Below, in pieces: positions 1 to 6,091 of a stretch of DNA of 6,091 nt (the first letter of the stretch is position 1; each line of letters opens with the position of its first letter). The position numbers and the translations under genes were made by a program. Under the pieces are notes generated by a model, which saw nothing but the letters and a program-made list of their open reading frames with translations, was not told where the DNA came from and made no database searches. The DNA lies in the NCBI GenBank assembly GCA_937958665.1, contig CALGNM010000042.1, forward strand, positions 1 to 6,091. The letters are read 5' to 3'. Source of the stretch: an uncultured bacterium (GTDB lineage Bacteria; Edwardsbacteria; AC1; EtOH8).

Positions 1-44
1 ATCGTATTCGGTGACTGGAGTTCAGACGTGTGCTCTTCCGATCT
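1..44 (+). other. Illumina sequencing adapter left on the contig end (not genomic)
   Basis: Positions 11-44 are identical to the 34-nt Illumina TruSeq-type Read 2 primer site (begins GTGACTGGAG, ends TTCCGATCT). Positions 1-2 (AT) fit the last two bases of the P7 flow-cell oligo. Positions 3-10 (CGTATTCG) sit exactly where an 8-nt i7 index would be, so the order P7-index-Read 2 site-insert is intact. Homologous MraY sequence begins immediately after, at 45. The stretch happens to be open in the mraY frame and supplies a false GTG start at 28. No biological meaning should be given to these bases. Confidence 0.97.
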
Positions 45-861
45 GGCCGACCTGGGGAACCGCTACATCCAGATAGTTTCCTTGGCCACCCTGTGTCTGG
101 GGTTCATCGGCTTCTGCGATGACTATCTGAAGGTGGTCAAGAAACAGCCCAAAGGCCTGGTGGGGCGGAAGAAGCTGGCCTGGCAGATATTTCTCTCCTT
201 GGCCATCGGGGCCTGGCTGCTGTTATGGCCGCTCAACCCGGATTATGCCACCAAGACCAGCGTGCTATTCTTTAAAAATTTTTTCATCGACCTGGGATGG
301 CTGTTCATCCCCTTTGTGATGGTGGTGATCGTAGGCACCTCCAACGCCGTCAACCTGACGGACGGACTGGACGGGCTGGCCATCGGGGTAGTGCTCTTCG
401 CCGCCGCCGCCTATGCCGCCATGTGCTACTTCACTGGCAACTATAACCTGGCCCGCTATCTGAACATCCTGTTCATGAAGGGCTCCGGGGAGCTGACCGT
501 TTTCTGCGCCTCGATAGTGGGGGCCTCCCTGGGCTTCCTGTGGTACAACGCCCATCCGGCCGAGGTGATGATGGGCGACACCGGCTCGCTGGCCCTGGGA
601 GGGGCCATCGGCACCACCGCCGTGCTTGTCAAGCAGGAGATCCTGCTGCTGATCGTGGGAGGGGTGTTCGTAATGGAGGCCCTGTCGGTCATCATCCAGG
701 TGGCCTCATTCAAACTTACCGGCCGCCGGATATTCAGGATGGCCCCTATTCACCACCACTTCACTCTGCAGGGCTGGAGCGAGCAGAAGATAGTAGTCCG
801 ATTCTGGATAATTGCCTTCATCTGCGCCCTGGTGGCGCTATCCACTCTCAAGATCAGATAG
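45..861 (+). CDS. mraY: Phospho-N-acetylmuramoyl-pentapeptide transferase MraY, 5' partial
   Basis: MraY is a polytopic inner-membrane enzyme that transfers phospho-MurNAc-pentapeptide from its UDP carrier to undecaprenyl phosphate, giving lipid I. The first full genomic codon is 46-48; the frame reads back through adapter to position 1, and the GTG at 28 is adapter, so the true start is not in the window. Compared with the 360-residue E. coli protein as I remember it, about 90 N-terminal residues (the first membrane segments) are missing. Visible family signatures are the catalytic-region DDY pair (118-126, matching E. coli D115/D116), NAVNLTDGLDGLA (343-381), MGDTGSLALGG (571-603, with the Mg-site Asp) and MAPIHHHF (739-762). 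About eight hydrophobic helices lie between and after them. The C-terminus, ending STLKIR, is intact. murD follows after 4 bp. Identification is secure; only the 5' boundary is artificial. Confidence 0.96.
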
Positions 862-865
862 TCCG

Positions 866-2230
866 ATGAAACTGGACCTGACACATACCAGATCCACGGT
901 GCTGGGGCTGGCCCGTAGCGGCCTAGCGGCAGCCAGGCTGTTGCGGGAGTGCGGGGCCGAGGTCTTTGCCTCGGATGCGGGACAGCTTGCCCTTGAGGCC
1001 CGGAGCTGGTTGGAGACGATGGGACTGGAGTTCGAGGAGGGTGGGCACACCGACCGGGTGCTGGACAGCCGCCTGATAGTAGTCAGCCCGGGGATCAGGC
1101 CGGACCTGCCGGTGCTAGTCCGGGCCCGAAGCCGGGGCATCGAAATCATAGGCGAGGCGGAGCTGGCCTTCCGGGCAGCCGAGGGGAGTGTCATTGCGAT
1201 CACCGGCACCAACGGCAAGTCCACCACCGTGTCAATGATCGGGGCCATTATGGAGGCTGCCGGACAGAGGGCGCTGGTGGGAGGAAACCTGGCGCCGGGC
1301 CGTCCCCTTTGCCAACTGGCCTTGGAGTCCGCGGCCGACAGCATTATGGCGGCCGAGATCAGCACTTTTCAGATAGAGTACTTCTCTGATTTCCGACCCC
1401 GGGTGGGGGTGGTTACCAACATTTCCCCGGACCATCTGGATCGCCACCCTGATTTTTCCAGCTATGCCCGGCTGAAGGGGGAGATGTTGAAGAATCAGAC
1501 CGCAAACGACTGGGCGGTGCTAAACCGGGATGACGGAAACGTCCAAAAATATTGCGGACATTACCGGGGACGAAGGCTTGATTTCAGCCTGTCACCTTTG
1601 GAGGAAGAGGGGGCCTGGTGGAACGGAAAAAGCGTCTTCCTGAAACTGGACGGCCGGGTGGAGGTGGTTATGGAGAGTTCCCGGTTGAAGGTGCCCGGCC
1701 GGCACAACATCGCCAACGCCCTGGCGGCTGCGGCGGCTGCGGCTGCCCTAGGCACACCGACCGAGGCGATCTCCCGGGGCCTCTCAGAATTTGAAGGGGT
1801 GCCCCACCGGCTGGAGCAGGTGGCGGTGGCAAACGGGGTAAGCTATGTCAACAACTCCATGTGCACCAACGCGGCGGCTGGGATCAGCTCGCTGAAGGCC
1901 TTCGACCAGCCGGTAATAGTGATCATCGGAGGCAAGGAGAAAAACACCGATCTGTCGGGATACCTGACTGAGATCTCCCGCCGGGCCAAGGCTGCAATAA
2001 CTATTGGGGAATGCCGGGAACGTCTGGCCGGGCAATTGAAGAGCATGGGTTTCCGGCCAGCGCTGCTGGCCGAGGATATGGACGATGCCGTAACCCAGGC
2101 CGCCCGGCTGGCCAGCCCGGGCGATGTGGTTCTGCTTTCTCCCGGCTGCGCCAGCTTTGATATGTTCCGTGATTTCGAGGACCGGGGGCGCCAATTCGCC
2201 CAAGCCGCCCAAAGGCTGGAGGGCAAATGA
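866..2230 (+). CDS. murD: UDP-N-acetylmuramoyl-L-alanine--D-glutamate ligase MurD
   Basis: MurD is the cytoplasmic ATP-dependent Mur ligase that adds glutamate to UDP-MurNAc-L-Ala. The 454 residues are a normal family length. Residues 10-30 form the N-terminal UDP-binding Rossmann start (VLGLARSG). The central domain has the P-loop GTNGKSTT (114-121), GGN (139-141), ISTFQIE (165-171), SPDHLDRHP (187-195) and Lys204, the probable carbamylated lysine. The C-terminal domain starts near PHR (313-315) and keeps GGKEK (355-359) and SPGCASFDMF (425-434). Thr334, Lys359, Ser430 and Phe437, which align with E. coli D-Glu contacts, are present. The usual NDSKATN motif instead reads NNSMCTN (329-335). 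An eight-alanine run (287-294) sits in the normally Ala-rich helix after HNIANAL. The ATG at 866 is chosen over an in-frame ATG at 812, which would add 18 unconserved residues inside mraY. No clear Shine-Dalgarno precedes it, so initiation probably depends on coupling to mraY. Confidence 0.94.
   Translation: MKLDLTHTRSTVLGLARSGLAAARLLRECGAEVFASDAGQLALEARSWLETMGLEFEEGGHTDRVLDSRLIVVSPGIRPDLPVLVRARSRGIEIIGEAELAFRAAEGSVIAITGTNGKSTTVSMIGAIMEAAGQRALVGGNLAPGRPLCQLALESAADSIMAAEISTFQIEYFSDFRPRVGVVTNISPDHLDRHPDFSSYARLKGEMLKNQTANDWAVLNRDDGNVQKYCGHYRGRRLDFSLSPLEEEGAWWNGKSVFLKLDGRVEVVMESSRLKVPGRHNIANALAAAAAAAALGTPTEAISRGLSEFEGVPHRLEQVAVANGVSYVNNSMCTNAAAGISSLKAFDQPVIVIIGGKEKNTDLSGYLTEISRRAKAAITIGECRERLAGQLKSMGFRPALLAEDMDDAVTQAARLASPGDVVLLSPGCASFDMFRDFEDRGRQFAQAAQRLEGK
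2218..2223 (+). promoter_or_regulatory. Ribosome binding site for ftsW inside the murD end
   Basis: GGAGGG lies 3 bases before the ATG at 2227, inside the last murD codons. The spacing is short, but this is the strongest Shine-Dalgarno-like sequence near the junction. A second in-frame ATG at 2248 has only a weaker AGGGA (2240-2244) before it, so either start is possible; the ATGA overlap favours 2227. Confidence 0.55.
2227..2230 (+). other. ATGA stop/start overlap, murD to ftsW
   Basis: The murD TGA (2228-2230) shares bases with the ftsW ATG (2227-2229). Such 4-bp junctions are typical of translationally coupled operon genes. Confidence 0.8.
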
Positions 2231-3462
2231 AGGAACGCCAGGGATCCATGGACTATCCCCTGCTGACGGCGGTTCTGATACTGGCGGTCGGGGGGCTGAT
2301 CATGAGCCTGGGAGCGGGGACCATCATGACCGCCGGCTCCGAGAAGTTCTCCCATGACGGTTTTTACTTCTTCAAGAAGATGGTCAAAAATATGGCTGTT
2401 GCCTCAACAGTTTTTTTAGTGGCCGCCAAGGTAAACTATCGCAAGCTGCGACCGTTGATTACCCCCTCGTTCCTGGCTATGCTGGGGGTGCTGTTGTTGA
2501 CGGCGATAATGGCCAAAGCAGTTAGGGGTTCCCGGGGATGGTTGATGGGCATTCAGCCTGCGGAGTTGGCCCGCCTGTTTCTGGTGCTGTTCCTGGCCCA
2601 GTTGGCTGCCAAACGGGGCGAGGAGGTCGTTCGGATGAGAAGGGGTTTCCTGCCGGCGGTGGGGGCGGTGCTGGCACCGGTGATTTTGATAGTCCTGCAG
2701 CGCGATCTGGGAAGCGCCCTAGCCGTTGCTTTGGTGGGGTACGGCATGATGTTCGCCATGGGGGTTAACCTGGGGGCCTGGATCAGCGGACTGGCAGTGC
2801 CATTGGCTGGGATAACTGCGGTGGCCCTGACCCGGCCTCATGTGCTGGGGAGATTGGCTGGCTTCTGGTGCAGTCTGCTCCGCCCAACAGAGCTGCTGGC
2901 TCTGGCTGAGAACGCCTCTGGCCATCTTAAAAACACCATCATCCAAACCCACCAATCCCTGCTGGGCATAGGTTCTGGGGGATGGCTGGGGGTTGGCTTG
3001 GGGCAGAGCCGGCAGAAATACCTGTTCGTGGCCGAGGCCCATACCGACTTTATCTTCTCGATCATTGGCGAGGAGGGCGGCCTGCTGGCGGCCACCCTGG
3101 TGATAACCCTGTTTCTGGTGATACTATGGCGGGGGGTCAAGCTTGCCGGCCAGCTGGATGACCGCTTTGAGGCCATGGCCGTCCTGGGGCTGTGCTGGGG
3201 GGTTTTTGTCTACGCCGCCATCAACATCAGCGTGTCCCTGGGGCTATTTCCCATCACCGGGTTGCCCCTGCCTTTCCTTAGCTACGGCGGTACGGCCCTG
3301 GTGGTCAACGCGGCTTCCATGGGCCTGGTTCTCAACATCTCCCGGCACCGGGGGGAGAAGACCGGACAATATTTCAGCAGGAAGGACAATGGAGTTAGCC
3401 ATAGCCGGTGGAGGGACGGGAGGTCATCTCTATCCTGGTCTGGCAGTGGCCGCCGCCGTTAA
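2227..3462 (+). CDS. ftsW: Septal peptidoglycan polymerase FtsW (SEDS family)
   Basis: FtsW is the multi-pass SEDS glycosyltransferase that polymerises lipid II at the septum with a partner class B PBP. The 411 residues contain about ten hydrophobic segments, the first at about 12-35. Conserved features are GSRGW (101-105), QPAELARL (110-117), QRDLGSA (158-164), QSLLGIGSGGWLGVGLGQS (243-261), EAHTDFIFSIIGEE (270-283, whose Asp274 aligns with the acidic residue held to be catalytic in SEDS proteins) and GLPLPFLSYGG (345-355). The position between murD and murG favours FtsW over RodA or SpoVE. The start at 2227 overlaps the murD stop (ATGA); 2248 is an alternative. Family similarity ends around NISRH (370-374). 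The last 24 residues are encoded by the beginning of murG in another frame and look unconserved, so the natural end may be earlier. Two conserved prolines are replaced: QPDLG reads QRDLG, and LPEAHTDF reads VAEAHTDF. Confidence 0.93.
   Translation: MKERQGSMDYPLLTAVLILAVGGLIMSLGAGTIMTAGSEKFSHDGFYFFKKMVKNMAVASTVFLVAAKVNYRKLRPLITPSFLAMLGVLLLTAIMAKAVRGSRGWLMGIQPAELARLFLVLFLAQLAAKRGEEVVRMRRGFLPAVGAVLAPVILIVLQRDLGSALAVALVGYGMMFAMGVNLGAWISGLAVPLAGITAVALTRPHVLGRLAGFWCSLLRPTELLALAENASGHLKNTIIQTHQSLLGIGSGGWLGVGLGQSRQKYLFVAEAHTDFIFSIIGEEGGLLAATLVITLFLVILWRGVKLAGQLDDRFEAMAVLGLCWGVFVYAAINISVSLGLFPITGLPLPFLSYGGTALVVNAASMGLVLNISRHRGEKTGQYFSRKDNGVSHSRWRDGRSSLSWSGSGRRR
3379..3385 (+). promoter_or_regulatory. 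Ribosome binding site for murG
   Basis: AGGAAGG ends 3 bases before the ATG at 3389; counted from its first AGGA the spacer is 6 bases, a good initiation distance. It supports 3389 as the murG start over upstream in-frame ATGs such as 3143, which would put 82 unconserved residues in front of the glycine-rich loop. Confidence 0.75.
3389..3462 (+). other. 74-bp out-of-frame overlap of ftsW 3' end and murG 5' end
   Basis: The ftsW frame stays open past the murG start and stops at TAA 3460-3462. The shared bases encode the conserved MurG nucleotide-sugar loop (AGGGTGGH) in one frame and a Ser/Arg/Gly-rich, unconserved-looking FtsW tail in the other. Selection is therefore most likely acting on the murG frame. 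The overlap is real as read, but it could reflect an upstream indel (see findings). Confidence 0.8.
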
Positions 3463-4489
3463 GGAGATGGCCCCCGGGACCGACGTCGTGTTTTACGGGA
3501 CCAGGCAGGGCCTCGAACAGCGGGTTCTGTCGGCGGCCGGCTATCCGATGCGGCGCATTACGGCCCGGGGCTTTTTGGGAAAGGGGCCGGTGGATCGGAT
3601 GCTCTTTCCAGTCTGGCTGGGTCTGGGAATCGTCCAATCGCTCTTTCATATGGCCAGAAGCCGTCCGGGGGTGGTGCTGGGCACCGGCGGGTATGTGTCG
3701 GCCCCGCCGGTGATAGCCGCCTGGATGCTAAGGGTGCCGGTAGCTCTGCTGGCCCTAGATGCCATGCCCAGCCGGGCGGTCAGGATGCTGGCTCCACTGG
3801 CCCGTCAGGTCTACGGGGGGTTTCCCGAATGCTCAAAATACCTGAAGCCGGGGACCGAGGTGATTCCCACCGGCAACCCCATTCGGGCCGAGATCGGCAG
3901 GGTTTCCAAAGAACAGGGGGCAGGGCGGTTCGGGCTTGATAGCGCCCGTCGGACTGTACTGGTCTTCGGTGGCAGCCAGGGGGCGCACAGAATCAATCTG
4001 GCGATGCTGGATGCCTTGGGCCATTTTCATCAAACCGGACAGTTAAAGGACCTTCAGGTGATCTTTCAAACCGGCAGCCGGGATTACCGTCTGGTATCGG
4101 AGGCGGCCGGCAGAATTTCCCGGGATATCAGGGTGCTGGAATATATCAACGACATGGCCCAGGCCCTGGCGGCGGCCGATTTGGCGGTCTGTCGTTCGGG
4201 GGCCGGAGTCTCGGAAGTTTTGGCCGGGGGCCTTCCGGCCATCCTGGTGCCGTTTCCTCATGCGGCCAGCAATCATCAGGAGTATAACGCCCGGAGTTTG
4301 GAGAGGGCGGGGGCGGCTGAGGTGATATTGGACCGGGATCTGGAGGGTAAAATGCTGGCGGAAAGAATAGCCGCCATCATCGATGATCCCCAGCGACAAC
4401 GCCGGATGAGGGCGGCAGCCCTCAGTCTGGCCAGGCCGGAGGCCGCCGCCGAGATAGCCAGAAATATATTAGCTTTGGCAGAGGGATAG
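3389..4489 (+). CDS. murG: UDP-GlcNAc:lipid I N-acetylglucosaminyltransferase MurG
   Basis: MurG is a GT-B glycosyltransferase (family GT28) on the cytoplasmic face of the membrane. It adds GlcNAc from UDP-GlcNAc to lipid I, giving lipid II. The 366 residues are close to the 355 of E. coli. The N-terminal acceptor domain opens with GGGTGGHLYPGLA (7-19), including Thr10 and the conserved His13, and has GTGGYVSAP (98-106). The C-terminal donor domain has TGNPIR (161-166), FGGSQGAHRIN (193-203), YINDMAQAL (252-260), CRSGAGVSE (268-276) and FPHAASNHQEYNA (289-301), covering the sugar-nucleotide site. The usual HEQN..PG.TN acceptor-side motif is absent: residues 121-131 read LALDAMPSRAV. The start at 3389 is fixed by the glycine loop and by AGGAAGG just upstream. 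The gene overlaps ftsW by 74 bp and abuts murC with no gap. The family call is secure, and cluster context supports the standard reaction despite the divergent motif. Confidence 0.93.
   Translation: MELAIAGGGTGGHLYPGLAVAAAVKEMAPGTDVVFYGTRQGLEQRVLSAAGYPMRRITARGFLGKGPVDRMLFPVWLGLGIVQSLFHMARSRPGVVLGTGGYVSAPPVIAAWMLRVPVALLALDAMPSRAVRMLAPLARQVYGGFPECSKYLKPGTEVIPTGNPIRAEIGRVSKEQGAGRFGLDSARRTVLVFGGSQGAHRINLAMLDALGHFHQTGQLKDLQVIFQTGSRDYRLVSEAAGRISRDIRVLEYINDMAQALAAADLAVCRSGAGVSEVLAGGLPAILVPFPHAASNHQEYNARSLERAGAAEVILDRDLEGKMLAERIAAIIDDPQRQRRMRAAALSLARPEAAAEIARNILALAEG
4481..4485 (+). promoter_or_regulatory. Ribosome binding site for murC inside the murG end
   Basis: GAGGG lies 4 bases before the murC ATG at 4490 and within the last two sense codons of murG. 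The murG TAG occupies 4487-4489, so a terminating ribosome would sit directly on the murC start. Confidence 0.65.
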
Positions 4490-5847
<1,358 letters not shown>

Positions 5848-5851
<4 letters not shown>

Positions 5852-6091
5852 AGAAGCCGGCCCTTAAATTAGACCAGCTGGCCGCCCAGGTCAGGGGGCG
5901 GTGCCTGTTCGACGAGCCGATGTCCCGCCATACCTCTTTTCGCATCGGCGGTCCGGCCGACCTGCTGGTGATTCCGGCCGATGAATCCGACCTTCAGTCG
6001 CTGTTGTCCGCCCTGGCCCGGGCCGGGTCCGGCTACCTGGTGCTGGGCAACGGCACCAACCTGCTGGTGCTGGACGGCGGCATCCGCGGGG
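5848..6091 (+). CDS. murB: UDP-N-acetylenolpyruvoylglucosamine reductase MurB, 3' partial
   Basis: MurB is the cytoplasmic FAD flavoenzyme that uses NADPH to reduce UDP-GlcNAc-enolpyruvate to UDP-MurNAc, the MurC substrate. Only the first 81 codons are present before the window ends. They open the FAD-binding type 4 domain: MSRHTSFRIGGPAD (25-38) is the classic N-terminal MurB motif, and LGNGTNLLVLDGGIRG (66-81) matches the flavin-binding G.G(S/T)NLLV stretch followed by IRG. The ATG at 5848 overlaps the murC TGA by ATGA. The segment starting MKKPALKLDQ is a short, poorly conserved leader, normal for the family. The catalytic Ser and Glu lie beyond the window, so the class of MurB cannot be decided. 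Placement of murB directly after murC, where enterobacteria have ddlB, is common in other bacterial phyla. Confidence 0.93.

Noticed and set aside
28-44. GTG at 28 as the mraY start
   Set aside because: It lies within the Illumina adapter; the homologous protein lacks about 90 N-terminal residues at this point.
274-286. A-run followed by T-run in mraY, resembling a terminator tail or AT-rich promoter element
   Set aside because: It encodes FFKNFF in frame, has no GC stem next to it and lies inside a conserved gene.
812-865. In-frame ATG at 812 as the murD start
   Set aside because: It would overlap mraY by 50 bp and add 18 residues with no MurD similarity; ATG 866 gives a normal N-terminus leading into VLGLARSG.
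1724-1747. GCGGCTGCG tandem repeat coding for eight alanines in murD
   Set aside because: Short low-complexity coding in a helix that is Ala-rich across Mur ligases; too short to count as a meaningful repeat.
2409-2415. Seven-T run in ftsW as a slippage or termination site
   Set aside because: The frame is intact on both sides (codons for TVFLV within a membrane segment), and there is no adjacent stem or alternative frame of interest.
3143-3388. ATG at 3143 as the murG start
   Set aside because: It would add 82 residues that are an out-of-frame reading of ftsW; AGGAAGG and the glycine loop place the start at 3389.

Overview
This window is a metabolically conventional stretch of a bacterial division and cell wall (dcw) cluster. 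It carries six tightly packed genes, all on the + strand: mraY (5' end missing), murD, ftsW, murG, murC and murB (3' end cut by the window). No RNA gene, mobile element, CRISPR array, promoter or terminator is visible. There is no intergenic stretch longer than 4 bp outside the artefactual left end, so nothing hidden sits between genes.

Layout: positions 1-44 are not genomic. They match the Illumina i7-side library adapter (end of P7, an 8-nt index, then the Read 2 primer site). Genomic DNA starts at about 45, inside mraY, which ends at 861. murD (866-2230) follows after 4 bp. ftsW (2227-3462) overlaps murD through an ATGA junction. murG (3389-4489) starts 74 bp inside the end of ftsW. murC (4490-5851) starts on the base after the murG stop. 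murB (5848 to the window end) overlaps murC through a second ATGA junction. This arrangement points to one polycistronic message with translational coupling.

Pathway: MurB reduces UDP-GlcNAc-enolpyruvate to UDP-MurNAc. MurC adds L-Ala and MurD adds Glu. MraY moves the finished phospho-MurNAc-pentapeptide onto undecaprenyl phosphate (lipid I). MurG adds GlcNAc to make lipid II. FtsW, a SEDS-family protein, polymerises lipid II at the division septum. The order mraY-murD-ftsW-murG-murC is the common bacterial one; murB directly after murC is found in many non-enterobacterial lineages.

Organism: a GC-rich bacterium (about 60% by eye, with many CTG, GCC and GGC codons). MurC carries ADEFDRSFL and FQPHLYSRTRDF, forms I associate with Bacteroidota and the wider FCB group, while MurD and MurG have unusual motif variants. 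An uncultured FCB-like or candidate-phylum bacterium from a metagenome is a plausible but weak inference; untrimmed adapter fits a draft metagenomic contig.

I do not see a new biological system. The points worth checking are the adapter artefact, the loss of the HEQN-type motif in MurG, the NNSMCTN substitution in MurD, and the long out-of-frame ftsW/murG overlap next to a six-G run.
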